Made by a program: the position numbers and the translations under genes. Below are positions 12,042 through 24,502 of a DNA stretch of 64,000 nucleotides, one piece after another. Below the pieces are notes generated by a model. It searched no databases and had not been told where the DNA came from. It saw only the letters and a program-made list of their open reading frames with translations. Position 1 is the stretch's first letter. Every line of letters starts with the position of its first letter. The stretch comes from Hirundichthys speculiger (Eukaryota; Chordata; Actinopteri; Beloniformes; Exocoetidae), in assembly GCA_018398805.1 (NCBI GenBank), contig JAGFBZ010000693.1, positions 2,046,001 through 2,110,000 of the forward strand. The letters are read 5' to 3'.

Positions 12042-14445
12042 TTTAGCGATCCACGTCATCAGAAGCTTCTTTTAATTTTTTTGTAGGAGTGACATTCATT
12101 TCAGATTTTACAGTTTATCCTCAGCAGAGACCAAGAGGGGGGGGAATGAGGGATTCATATGAGCCTCAGGGTCATATGAACTTTTACCCAGTTCTGGCTG
12201 AACCTTCGAGCTGAGCTCCCCCCACATCTGGGCCATAAACCAGGAGATAGCTAACGTCACCATGATGACCGAAATCACAAAGCTTTTAGCAGCCATATAA
12301 CTCGTGATTTGATTCAGCTGGAATGCAGCTGGAGACAGGACCAGACATTAAACGCATTTATTGACTGGACAGGGCAATACAGCAACCATGTGACATGTTC
12401 CAGGACAAGGCCAACGGACCGGCACATGGAAGCAGGCGTAGACGACTGGTTTTCCTTAATCGGAAAATTATAACTGAATAAAGACAATACAAAAAAGGAA
12501 AACAAACAACATAAGAAAACTGTCAAATTGAGTTTGGAATGTTAATTGTTGTATTTAAAATGTGTGTCACCTTAACTTTCTCTCCCGAAAAGCACTTTCG
12601 AATGGAATGTTTAAAGTTTATTATCCTGTTGACTGAAACCAATCAAAACTGTACAACTCAGTCCGGAATAGCACTTGTCCTCCCAGGGCACCTCATGGTC
12701 GTTATGGGTCGTTCAGGGCGGGACCCTGAAAGTATAAGTGACAAGTTTTTCTTTGTCTCTTTCTTTTTTCTCTTTTGCTTTTGCCTCTTTTTTTCGTCTC
12801 CTCTGTTTTTCTCTGTGTTATCTCTGCCATAAAACCCCCTCCTGTGTGCTACACGGACCACGTGTCCCTCTCTTTTGTCTGCGTTTTGTTTCCTTTATTT
12901 TATAGATTTTTGCGTCTGGTATCTTGGATACCAAATGTTTTAGCTGATCGCTCACTCTCTCTCTTTTTATTTTGGCCTTACTCCACAAAGGCCTCACATT
13001 TAGTTACTATTTATTATATTTCATTGATTCTGTGACGCAGCTTATTCGAATCTGCCGCCGGTCTCCTGAGCCATCTGTTGGCTTTGTCCACGCGTTAAAC
13101 ATCGACTCATTTTGCTGATTTTCTTTTTGACCTTTTATTTCCTCCCAAGGGTTATTTTCTTTTTCATTAGAATAATTTTATCAAGCCAGACTCCATTTTT
13201 CTCTACAAGAGATTTTTATTCATCACCTTAATCAAAAGTTTTTCTCTCTCTACTCGTAGTTTTACTTTGTAGTTTTGGCTTCTCTTTGTGAGTAATTTTT
13301 CATCTCATTTGTCTGCTCTTCTCATAATTTTTTGAACGTCATTAATTACCAAGTTTCTGTGCATCTGAAGCCGCCGGAATCATTATTTTCTCTTTTTGGA
13401 CACCTCTGCAACTCGTACAGACTTGCTCTATGAGGCGACAAAAATGTGTTTTGTTTAATTGATATAAGTCCGTTAAGTTTTAATTTTTCCCTTTTGTTTC
13501 TCTTTTTGGACCTAAGATAAATTTGTTTTTAACTTTTAAATCAGCCTAACCTGTGTCTGTCCCTGCATTTGGCTGGCGCAAAGCGTGTGTGTGACGCACA
13601 CATCACCACCAAAGGACCCCTGTTGTGAGACTCGCAATCCAGCGAGCCTCTTTTCCCCCGGCCTGTGACCGACCCAAGAAAAGAGCTGACTGGGTTCTGC
13701 CATCAGAACCAGTCAATCGTTCTGATCGAAGGAGCTACTGGATAGTCCACCGCAGTTCACTTGCAATGACCGACGCTAAAATGCCCTCTGGGCTGTCTGG
13801 TAAGGGGGGTCCCGTGAGTTCAGATTGGTGTCTCACTCCTCCATTGAAAGCCAGAATTACGGCAGATATCAGGTGTAATCACTGCCGGTAACCGGCTTAA
13901 CTATTACACAGAGAACCGTTTATTACTTCAGATTTCAGATTAGGAATTTTATTCCCTTTTTCGTCTAATAGGGATTTTTATCTTAGTACTGGGATTTCTG
14001 GCTACTCCACAAGATCGCCCCCCCTTTTCTCTCTCACACTCTCTCAAAATCTCTTGTTACAACCTTCTTGTCCCGTTTTAAGTTAATCTCAAACTTTTCA
14101 TAGACGATCTCATTTGTGATTGTACAAACAAATGTCTATATATCCTGACCCATATATATACCTATATAGCTGTGTTATGTTTGTGTGTGTCTATGTATAA
14201 ATAAATGTTTGTCAAAATTAGTCGTGGATTCCTTGATTAATTTACCCAGCCAATCCAACTCGACAAGAACTTACATTCAGATGCAGAGACTGATAAATTA
14301 TAGTTTCCCTTTTTGGCTATAAAAGAGGGTGGTGCCCCGCTTGATTAATGAATAGTTAATTAATTTCAATTTTTATCGATTATGAATAATTAATTTTAAT
14401 TTGTATTAATTATGAATTATTAATTTTACGAGGCAGACCGCTACA
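12042..14445. mobile_element. 2.4-kb solo-LTR candidate inserted in the Tc1 element, 4-bp TSD TTTG
   Basis: The Tc1 sequence breaks after GGACTTTG (12034-12041) and resumes with TTTGACTTGGCCAATTC (14446 on), so TTTG at 12038-12041 and 14446-14449 is a 4-bp target duplication. The insert starts TTTAGCGATC and ends CGCTACA; the RC of the end is TGTAGCGGTC, so the ends form a short imperfect inverted repeat of the TG...CA type with one changed base. On the + strand there is a TATA-like AGTATAAGTG near 12733, a long pyrimidine-rich stretch, and AATAAA at about 14200, consistent with U3-R-U5. No long ORF is present. The retroviral class is not identified. Confidence 0.6.
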
Positions 14446-15602
14446 TTTGACTTGGCCAATTCTAACACCTGGATATGTTTATTTGTGAACCATTTCCATT
14501 GTAGATTTGTCTTTATGTTTTGGATCATTGTCCTGTTGGAAGATAAATCTCCGTCCCAGTCTCAGGTCTTTTGCAGACTTTTGCAAACAGGTTTTCTTCC
14601 AGAATGATCCTGTATTTGACTCCATCTATCTTCCCATTAATTTTAACCATCTTCCCTGTCCCCTGCTGAAGAAAAGCAGGCTCCAAACCGTGATGCTGCC
14701 ACCACCATGTTTGACAGTGGGGATGGTGTGTTCAGGGTGATGAGCTGTGTTGTTTTTACTTTCAAACATATTGTTTTGCATTGTGGCCAAAAGGTTCGAT
14801 GTTGGTGTCATCTGACCAGAGCACCTTCTTCCACATGTTTGGTGTGTCTCCCAGGTGGCTTGTGGCAAACTTTAAACAAGACCTTTTATGAATATCTTTG
14901 AGAAATGGCTTTCTTCCTGCCAATCCTCCATAAAGGCCAGATTTGTGCAGTGATGACTGATTGTTGTCCTAAGGACAGACTCTCCCACCTCAGCTGTAGA
15001 TCTCTGCAGTTCATCCAGAGTGATCATGGTCCTCTTTGCTGCATCTCTGATCAGTCTTCTCCTTGTTCCAGATGAAATTTTAGAGGGACGACCGGGTCTT
15101 GGTAGATTTTCAGTGGTCTGATACTCCTTCCATTTCAATATGATTGCTTGCACAGTGCTCCTTGAGATGTTTAGAATCTTGGGAAATCTTTTTATATCCA
15201 AATCTGGTTTTAAACTTCTCCACAACAGTATCTGGGACCTGCCTGGTGTGTTCCTTGGTCTTCATGATGCTCTCTGTGTCTCTGTGCCTGAGACTATCAC
15301 AGAGCAGGATCATTTATATGGAGACTTGATTACACACAGGTGGATTGTATTTATCATCATCAGTCATTTAGGACAACATTGGATCATTCAGAGATCCTCA
15401 CTGAACTTCTGGAGCGAGTTTGTTGCACTGAAAATAAAGGGGCTGAATAATATTGCACGCCTCACTTTTCAGTTTCATGATTGTGTCCCACTTGTTGATT
15501 CTTGACAAAAAATTAAAATTGTATATCTATGTTTGAAGCCTGAAATGTGGCAAAAGGTTGAAAAGTTCAAGGGGGGGGGGGGTACTTTTGCAAGGCACTG
15601 TA
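14446..15602 (-). mobile_element. Tc1/mariner element, right part with transposase remnants and TIR
   Basis: Minus-strand transposase remnants: MKTKEHTRQVPDTVVEKFK near 15260, a paired-like HTH region (ISRSTVQAIILKWKEY, LPRPGRPSKIS, RRRLIRDAAKRTMITLDELQ) at 15225-14872, and a C-terminal catalytic portion with [20 protein letters not shown] at 14868-14626. Tc1 transposases use a DDE catalytic triad to cut and paste the element. Frames shift at least twice and stops are frequent, so it is inactive. The right terminus ends in TACTTTTGCAAGGCACTGTA at 15583-15602, the typical fish Tc1 TIR, preceded by a G run. Confidence 0.88.
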
Positions 15603-16480
15603 CATCAGTGGAAGGATGATGAGGTTGGAACTGCCAGACAGAAGATCGAGAGGAAAACCAAAGAGGAGATTTATGGGTGTAGTGAAAGAGGACATGAAGT
15701 TAGTGAGTGTGAGAGAAAAGAGAATGCAGGGGATAGGGTTAGACGGAGGCAGATGATTTGCTGTGGCCAACCCCTGAAGGGAAAAGCTTAAAGGAAAAGA
15801 AGAAGTTTATAGGATTGCTGAGGTAATGTAACAGCTGGTGGGTGACACACTAGTCAAATTACTGGTCAATATCTATTGCTAACATGTGTTACTTTCAACT
15901 GATGTTTACAAGTTTGATTTTTGTAATGTGGCTTAAAGTGCAGAGTGATTGATATGACTTCGAATGCAAAATTCACAACTGAATTTTCTACTTTCAGACT
16001 GTAAAAAAAGCAAGCAAGAAAAACTGAAGATGGGATTTCCTTGTTGCGATAAAAAAGATTAAAGTGCATGTAAAGCAGTAACAGCTGAATTTTGTTCATA
16101 AATGGAGCAAATTGTATACCTGCCAATGTGTACTTGCTACTAATAGTATAACAAAAAAAAAAAAAAAATCCTCAAACAAAGGAGTTTTGAGATCCCACTT
16201 TTGAAGCACAACAGATTTAGCATTATTTGATGTTGGAGTAAGGTGGAGAAAAATATGGATAAACGCACACTTCTCTTGGAGCACTTAAGTTGAGATTTTG
16301 CAGTAGGTAATGGTCAGACCTCCACACAGTATGTTCAGATTGTCTTGTGCTGTGAAATCTATGCTTAGAACTGCATGATCCACTATGTCAAACGCCAGAC
16401 ATGGATCTATGCTAAAAAAAAAAAAAAAAGGATGCCATTTTTCTAAAGCAAGAAAATCTTTTAATTATACACTCACATTC
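15603..16480. other. Unassigned intron sequence
   Basis: No recognisable gene. Poly(A) runs occur near 16153 and 16415. Confidence 0.4.
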
Positions 16481-16489
16481 ACATTCAAG

Positions 16490-17215
16490 CCTTTGGAGTC
16501 TTGTCAAGGAAAAACAATCCAGATTTTACAGGTCTTTGACATATTCCAAAAGATGTTAGGGCTGTAAAGTTAGGACTACTTTTTAATTCACTATTCCTTC
16601 CAAAAAGATTTTCGGCATTTTGACAATGACGATATCAAACAAAGCATTTCAGCTGTCATTTTTAATAATTTTTTTTTTTTTTTCGCAGACATGCCTTAAG
16701 GAGGCCAAAAGTATAGGGTCACTGGATTTTTTTTCCTATTTCAAAATTCTCCACCCATTCTTTATTGGGGACAGGCCAGGACCACAGACAGTCCAGTCCA
16801 GTCCCTGCTCCCTCTTTTTTCACAGCCAGGCCCTTGTAACATGTGCAGAATGTGGCTTTTTACTATTAAAGTCAAAAATCCATGGGCATCCTCTGAAAAT
16901 ATGTCATCCTGAAGACAGAATATATGTTCCTCGAAGGAATCTCAAAGGACTTTTCAGCATTTCTGGTGCCATCACAGAAATGTGAAAGACCTCTGCCTAG
17001 CACCATGGTACTACCACAAACTATTACAGCCTGGCTGTTGAATGTCTTGCTCATATCAGTCTGGATGGTCCTTTTCCATCTTTGCTCCAAAAATCAGTTT
17101 AGTTCCACACCAATTTCTTCCAAAAATAGATTTCAAACACTGATGTGTCTAATCATCCATGTGATGGTCCAGAAGCCTCCAAGCCCAGAGAAGTCAACAT
17201 TCCCTCGAGACACAA
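16490..17215 (+). repeat. Degraded dispersed DNA-transposon-like repeat
   Basis: The segment contains phrases found in a common fish interspersed repeat: AACATGTGCAGAATGTGGCT, a CATCACAGAAATGTGAAAGACCT-like block, and CAGTCTGGATGGTCCTTTTC (17058-17077). Peptides in all frames are short and broken. I recognise the pattern from memory only and cannot name the family with certainty. The + label follows the orientation in which the phrases read. Confidence 0.45.
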
Positions 17216-17287
17216 CTAACATCCATGGGTGGAATGAATAGATGCATGTTAATCCGTGGATGGAATCACCCTAAAGTTCTTTCTTTT

Positions 17288-17462
17288 TTTTTTTTTTTTT
17301 GGCACTAGTGGCCTTTTATTTAACGTCGAGAGTGGCAGGAAAGTAGGACAGACACGCAGCAAAGGGTTGCAGGCTGGGAGTCAGACCTGCAACAGCTGCA
17401 GGAGGACTGTAATTTCTCTACATGGCCCTCCTGCTTAAACCACTGACCTACCCAGCGGCCCA
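17288..17462 (-). repeat. tRNA-derived SINE copy 2
   Basis: Reverse copy of the SINE at 7120-7300: a T-run and GGCACTAGTGGCCTTTTATT tail, GACACGCAGCAAAGGG, a reverse B-box-like GGGAGTCAGACCTG and an A-box end ...CCACTGACCTACCCAGCGGCC. It is closest to the copy at 18530-18718, sharing GGCACTAGTGGCCTTT. Confidence 0.7.
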
Positions 17463-17551
17463 AGTTCCTCCTTATTAGACTTTGTTGCAATGCTTTCTAT
17501 AGGTCCAGAAGTATTTGGACATTAACAGTGTATAATATATAATATACAGTG

Positions 17552-17552
<1 letters not shown>

Positions 17553-17617
<65 letters not shown>
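17553..17617. repeat. (TA)n microsatellite
   Basis: About 30 uninterrupted TA units preceded by imperfect ATAATATACAGTGTATAATATA copies. Confidence 0.97.
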
Positions 17618-17619
<2 letters not shown>

Positions 17620-18529
17620 TGAATCAATGCTTTTGGTGTCAACCCTAAGCTGTAAGCTATGTCGTACACTAATGTGCACCTCTCTCCAGCTATAAGTGCA
17701 TCACATCAATGTGGACCCCAAAAAATGTGATTGATCCGCTTGAAAAAGAATCATGCTCTTTATCCACCAAAGGAAGAAGTCAGAGAACAAAATACAAGCT
17801 TTATTATTATGCACAATCATTTCGGCTGAGTGGTACACTCTCTTAATGCCTCAAAAGCATGAAGAGAATGCACACCAAATCCTTGAGCCCTTTCCTTCTT
17901 TATTGTAAAAAGGGAGGAGTTTTGGATCCCCTGGGTGTATTCACTAAATTTATCAGATGAAAACAGATGGTGGGTAGAGTAGCTTAACATGTCACAGTTT
18001 AAAGTTATCTATGTGTTATTGATTGTTTTGCTTAAGGAGAAGAGATCATAACTTAACAAAGACAGGATGTGCCTCTCCTATTAGCCTCAAGCCTATGCTT
18101 AGAGTCAGAAAACAGTTGTAACAACAAATAACACTTTTTGAAACAACAAGATGAAGACACAGGAAGGAGCAGAAGAGGATTTTTTTTTTACCGAGTGGTC
18201 CTAAAGCTGGCAGGGCTTCGGCTCAAAGGATGAGCACACTCCATCTGCTCTTATCCCCAATGCACCTGAAACCTTATTCCAGCGAGATTTCCAACTCCCT
18301 GTCCTTCTCTGTCTCATCCAAGTGGTCTCCACTCAAGCATCCACTCAGGCCACAGAACATCCAGGTGCATCTGTCACAGGTCCCCAATGGTGGATCCATC
18401 TGCCAGTCCGATAGAAAGGAGGGGTCCCAACCAGCCTGGAAATATCAAGCTCCATTCCCTGTGTGTGTCTCAAAAAGCACAATAACACCTATCTGACACC
18501 ATATTGTCAGTTGAAAGTTTTTTTGTTTA

Positions 18530-18718
18530 AAGATTTTTTTGGCACTAGTGGCCTTTATTGACAGTGGAGAGAGACAGGAAGGGGGGCAGAAAGAACGGGG
18601 AAGACACGCGGCAAAGGGCCGACAAGCCGGGAGTCGGACTCGCGACCAGCTGCATGAGGACTGTAGCCTCTGTATATTGGTCACCAGCCCTAACTACTGC
18701 GTTACCGGGGCGGCCTAT
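18530..18718 (-). repeat. tRNA-derived SINE copy 3
   Basis: Reverse copy of the same SINE: GGCACTAGTGGCCTTTATTG, GACACGCGGCAAAGGGCC, a reverse B box GGGAGTCGGACTCGCGACC (tRNA-like GGTCGCGAGTCCGAC on the minus strand) and a GGGGCGGCC end. It is the best preserved of the three copies. Confidence 0.75.
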
Positions 18719-19799
18719 GTTAGTTGAAAGTTGCTTCTAGCAACAAACTCAGAAAAGATGTTAATGGTTAGAAAAATAACATGCCATTAATCACTACTTA
18801 TATGTCAAAAATTGGATCCAAAATCAGTTTACCATCCAATAGATGGACAATCTGTAAAAAGTGTGCATGCTGTCATGATAAGTTAAAAAGGTTTGTGCAG
18901 AAACATGCAGTATGTGTGTTAGAAAAAAAAAACTAAAAATGTTTAAAAAATTATACAATTCAGCAAGGTGATAACAAATCTTAACTGTGTTATAAAATCA
19001 TTACGGTGAATAGACATTTGGATAGAAATTCTCTTCCTCCCCCTTTTTCACCAACCACCAGCACTCACAAGTAACCTGCCTTTAAAACCATCCTTTCGTC
19101 TTCGCCTTCATTAACCATTTCAGATGTAGTCCAAATCATCACCCAGTAACAGAGTTAAGGTCTTGTGGAAACTTGGTCATCTCCGACCTGAAGACAGACA
19201 GTGTTGCAGAACCAAGCAGAATCTTGTCCAGGAGACAAGTCTGAAGGTGTTTTCTTTAAGAGGTCCTGGTGAATCGGAACCGTCCAGTCAAGGTCCCACG
19301 GACACCAGTGTAGCCGTCAATCTCATAAATAAAGGGAGATTTCAGGACACATCCCTAAAAGCCACAAAAAAGCCGAATTTAAAGCAGTTGAAGACTTTTC
19401 AGTTTCTTTGCTTCTTTGCTCTCCCATCCTCTGGCTAATTCCTTGATGTTTTCTGGCAAAGTCTAATCTGGCTTCCGGTTCTTCTTGTTTCTCTGTATTT
19501 ACATTCATGAAAGTGTGTCTTTATTGTAGTTTTTTTTTTTCGTATGTAGAGACGTTCATAAGTAGAGGTACCACTGTACATCTTTATTTATAAAGGATGA
19601 TCAGATTCTTTTGAAGATGAGAATTAGCACAGACATTGGTAAAAAAAAAACCACTTTTTGTGAAAGGAAATAGAGCACACAGTGACATGTGTGCATGCTC
19701 TGCAAGAGGAAGCAAATTAGTCCTCTGTGGAGCATGTGCCTCTCTGCTCTGTCCTTCATCCTCTCTGTCCTGTCTCCCTCCTCTTTTCTCCCTTTAACT

Positions 19800-20060
19800 G
19801 GGTGGCCGGGTTCCCCTTTATGAGCCAGGTTCTGCTCAAGGTTTTTACCCTCTTCAGGTAGAGTTTTTCTTTGCCACTGTTTGGCTTTAAAGTTCTCTCC
19901 CAGTAGGGGAGTTTTCACTTGCTACCTTTTCTTAAGTTAATTTTTGCTCGGGATCATGCTCAGGGTCTCTGAAAAGGTCCAGACAGACAATTTGTATTGT
20001 AATAGAATCTGTACAAATATAGTTAAATTAGGACAATTTCTTGGCATTATCATTGGTTTA
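19800..20060 (+). repeat. LINE/SINE 3'-tail repeat, copy 1
   Basis: Contains GTTCTGCTCAAGGTTTTTAC, TTTTTCTTTGCCACTGTTTG and TTGCTCGGGATCATGCTCAG, then GTAATAGAATCTGTACAAAT. This is the 3' tail that follows the L2-type C-terminal coding region at 56690-57175 and recurs inverted at 59310-59600. Confidence 0.65.
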
Positions 20061-22369
20061 TACTGGGTTGTCCAGATTTGAATGTAGACTGAGAAGTTAA
20101 AAGGATGTCTCATTTTCTTTTAACAAGTCAAATTAATCAATGTAGCCTGGAGGCAACATGGTGTCATGGACAGATTAAGAATATACCACAATGCAGATTT
20201 GACTACGCCCAAGGTTTTTGCAATCTTTATCATAGATTCAAATTAGTTTTCAGCCTTTTGATGGCTGTTTTGATTGTATCAACATCCTCTTTGACTTCAT
20301 ATTGGTAGCTTCAATCAAACAGTTGTCAAATACAAGCTCAATATCTGATATCTATGATATCTACTCTGGGCCTTTTATCTGCATCACTTGTCTTGAACTA
20401 TTGAGTGAATGGACTGCCCATTGCCAATTATCTACTTGTCAGTCTATCGTCCGGATATTTTTGTTGCTTAAGATGGCTGTAATTCCTAAATTGGGGGGGG
20501 AGACAAGCTATGTGTTTTTTAATTCTGATGGTACAGGTGTTTTATGTACTGTAACAGACCTCTTTATTTGTGAGAAACGGCATGCTTGTTAAACAAAGAA
20601 ATAACTTACTCAATAAGAAGATGAATAAACTACAATTTACGCAAAGACAGAGAAAGTAAACCATCGGGAATTCCCACTATTTGTGTCTATGCTTCTCTTA
20701 CAACAGATCTGGGTCAAAACTATAAGTTTTGAACAAACACAATTGTCTCCATGAGAAATCAGTAAATTCTGTTGTTTTTATGGACAACATAGTTCAACTA
20801 TTTACTGGAAACAATACATGAGTTAAGGATTGACCATCCTGTAAACATTATGTGAACCACAGGCACTGAGATCAAAAACAACTGAACACTGAATCTGTCA
20901 TTCAAGAGAAATTTGAGGATGTGCACCAATCTTCACTAGTAGGATAGCTCAGGAAATATACTGTATGATCAGAACTGCATCTGAAACCAATCTGAGTTCA
21001 ACCTAGGACATTGCTTAATGTTAACCAAGGAGGGTGAAGTAATGACAACATATTGTTATAGCTTTAACTGACAACTTCTATAAAGATCAGAAACTTTGGA
21101 TATTGACGTTGGGACTGAAGCTTTTTTTCCAAAATTGAGTTAAATTAATATGAATGTTAATGGAAACACATTAACATACACTGTAAATCACTACTCAGCA
21201 AGGAGACACACCAATAGTAACCCTTCAATATATAACTTTGTCTCACAGAAGTAAGTAAATTGACCAATTTAAAACCTCTTGATCACGAGGCCTATTTTTT
21301 TAGGGCTCTGCTTGAAAATTTCACAGTCATAATGAAATGAGTGTTTCTTAGCAACCACAAGGTCTATTTGACTGCTTCTAGTTTCATAATAAAGTGAACA
21401 CTTGTGAGACTTGTTAGAATGTGTAAATATCAGTACATGTGTTACTGGCAAAGAGTAAATGAAGATAACTGTCAAGGGGTTCTTCTTTGAGTTTGGTTTG
21501 TGACAAAATGATGGCACAGTAGCAGGTCGGTGACAATGTATTGCGCTACCTCCACTTGTGCAAAGTGACCAAAAAAAATATTAAAGTGATGTGGAAAAAA
21601 ATCTTTTTACAAAAATATACGAAACTACAGCAACACTGCTTCTCTCAGTGCATGTCAGTCCCAAACACAAGAATTGCAGTTTCCTTGTAGCTGTCCATGT
21701 CCACCTCCATATGAATCCCCCTCCTGTCTTCCAAACACTCTTTTGAAGGGATTAGCCCTTCCCACTGGGCTAATTAGTTCATGAAAAATTTCACTGAAAA
21801 TACATTAAGAGATCACTCAGTAATATTTTTGAGTCTTGTAAACAAAAGAATTCTTTACAGTCACTATTGTGACCAGTGGGATGAAATGGGTTAAAAAAAA
21901 GAAGAAAGTGTAAAGCAAGAGAGTACATAGTATTGCCCAGACACAGAGACGACTAACTGTGATTTTGGCTCTTGCGCTATCCTCAAACCCCGTCTTCCTG
22001 TATCAACAATGTCTGACACATCTTAACTAGAGTAACATGATTAGTATCTCAAGAACGTCAACCAATACAATTTTTATTTTTTTGTCACACATCAGATAAG
22101 TTTGTATTAAGCAAGATTGCTGATCAATCACATGGCTGTACGTCAGCTAACTAATGCTATTTGTTATTGTAACTATATAGCACTTAGCATTATATTGACT
22201 TCTAAGCTGCAACTAAAGACCTAAGTTATCAAGCTCATATTTTACAGATAATCTTTTTTTGGTGTGCTCATGTATTCTGTTGATTGCACAAACTTACCAC
22301 TATCACTAGCTGGGTGAAGCTTAGCTTAGCCGTGCTCCCATGGCATACTTTTTATGTTGTGACTCCTCC
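20061..22369. other. Unassigned intron sequence
   Basis: AT-rich, with no long ORF that resembles a known protein, no RNA gene and no clear repeat structure. Confidence 0.4.
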
Positions 22370-22371
22370 TA

Positions 22372-22990
22372 TCAATGGAAGTTGAAGCTCCTCCAACAAG
22401 AACCCCATATGTCGAAACTGGTAGCTACTCCTGGGTTTTCGGAGCTGATCATGAAAATATCATTTCAGGACTCTACCAAGCGGAATTAATGTGCAGGGCC
22501 CTGGTCTGGAGCTTCCCCACCGCCAAACAGCAGTCCAAAAAAGATCTCCCCACATTGAACCGGCTAGATGATGAAGATGACTACAGGTCTTGGCATAATT
22601 CCACTTGAAAGAGTCCTGACATTATTCACCATAAGGGTTTGGCCAATTGCAAAAGCCAGCAACTGTGATAGCCGGTCTGACACGCAGGCTCTCAGCCAGC
22701 GCTGGGTTCAAGGAGCATAATTCCAGTTCCAACTGGAATTATGCTGGGATCTGGAGCCAGTCATAGTGACCGGCCCCTCTGTGTGGAGCTCCTCCGTGGG
22801 GCCCTCTTGCGCCACAGAGCTCCACTACTGGCCTCGGCCTCTGTCTCAGCATCTGCGGCCGTCTAGTGAGCCTCCAGTGGGATGTCCAGTTGCACCGAGC
22901 TCAGCCATGAGATCTACTGTGATGAAGGCCCAGCAGCACTTCTTTCATTCTAATAGGGACATTTTAAATAAGTATGTTTGGGAAAAATAA
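22372..22990 (+). other. GC-richer, coding-like block of unknown nature
   Basis: Two open stretches (22375-22608 and 22766-22990) lie in a segment clearly GC-richer than its surroundings. The first peptide begins MEVEAPPTRTPYVETGSY and includes HENIISGLYQAELMCRALV. I do not recognise it. A perfect 14-bp inverted repeat (22715-22728 / 22731-22744) sits between them. It may be a remnant of a retroelement or processed gene; no function is claimed. Confidence 0.3.
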
Positions 22991-24478
22991 AAAGAATTTA
23001 ATATAAAATCATATGATCTTGTTTGGGCAGAGGCTAAGCCAGTCAAGCTAGAAACAGCTAATGGGTCGGTGTGATCCAGATGGCTTCTCAGTGCAGTTCG
23101 AGGAAAAATGGACTTCAAATGTTCTTTGTACAAACCAATGGTTCATGTGACCAGAAGGTTTATCCATGTTTTATACAGTCTGTGGTTTCGATGCATGTTC
23201 TCGTAGTCTGGACTCTCAGCTTTCATTTGAGGTGTTGGTCAAATGTTTTAGACAATGAATCTGGTCTGTAGAGCCTCAAATGTCGCTGGTGGATTCACAC
23301 AGTTGTTCTGTATTTTCTTTGGTATGTGGTAATTCATTTAGTTGTTATTTGAATTGTGTCTGGGGCATGTAAACAAGGTTTATATACTCTTGTAGCCCAG
23401 CTTCTGCTGTTTAACTTGATGTGCAACATCACTATTTCCTTTCATGATTAGTGCATTGTTTCACACTGTTTTTTAAAGTGCTCCTCCAGGCAACCAATTG
23501 GGGGACTTTAGATTTATTCTGCATAATGTGGTAAGACATAATTTACTGACATCACATTCAGGTATCCTGGAAAAAAATAGCTATAGAAAGTCATTTAGCT
23601 TCGTTGTTGTGGTGGGTATAAAAAATATCTTTAGAAATTTAATTGAGGGAGTGTAAAGGTCGACAAAAGTCCACATTATGTAGACATGTGGGTATGGGGG
23701 TGGAACGCAAAACTGAAACCTCAAACCAGGACACCTGGGGCTCATTTCGGTGACAGTCTCTGAACTAAACCTGCTGGAGTGCAGGTGTACTTCCACAAAT
23801 CCCAAATTCCTCTCTGTCTCTGCCCATATTGCTGAATCAAGTTCAATAGTGGCACACTGACTACTGTGGAATATGATGTGTAAGGGGGCAGAACTCACAG
23901 TCCTCTGGGGCTTTGGAGACACGTCGGCCCTTTCCGCTATGGCTTCCTCTAGTTGTTCCAGTAGGAATAAACAGGATCAGACTGGTCTCGGTGTCAATAT
24001 TGATCTGTATATTGATGATATTGTATTTATTGAATATTGTAAATGCTGATTTTGGGATACTCTGATTAATTATCTTTGACCATTTTTCTGCACAGTTACT
24101 TATATACATAATGTTATCCTTCCATGTATTGCAAATACAATCCATTGTATGCTCATACTTGACAAAAAAATTGGGTTATTTTATTGGGTGTTATAAATTT
24201 CCAAATGTCAGTTTTCTTAATATCAGAGATCAGGGATGCTAATCGAAACCTATTAGAAAGTGAACAGTATGTGTGGGTGTGAGAAATGTTGACTGCTCAT
24301 AAGTGGTTTTCTTCCCCTTTTTTATTTTACACACATAAATGGATGATACATGTGTTTATATGTTCATTTTTTGGTTAGTTTGTTTTTTGTTTTTTTCCCA
24401 GTAGTCACAAATGCAATATTGATCAAGGAAGGATTTGGGGTTACCTACATAATTTAGAAGTTGATAGCATTATTTGGA

Positions 24479-24502
24479 AAAAAAAAAAAAAAAAAAAAAA
24501 AA
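24479..24502. repeat. Poly(A) run
   Basis: About 24 consecutive A residues, possibly the tail of a retroposed sequence on the + strand, although no body is recognised upstream. Confidence 0.8.

Noticed and set aside
12539..13035. Hydrophobic open frames on the + strand
   Set aside because: They come from the pyrimidine-rich middle of the LTR-like insert; runs of Phe, Leu and Ser from T/C repeats, not a protein.
24479..24502. Poly(A) run as the tail of a processed pseudogene
   Set aside because: No gene-like body or target duplication found upstream.
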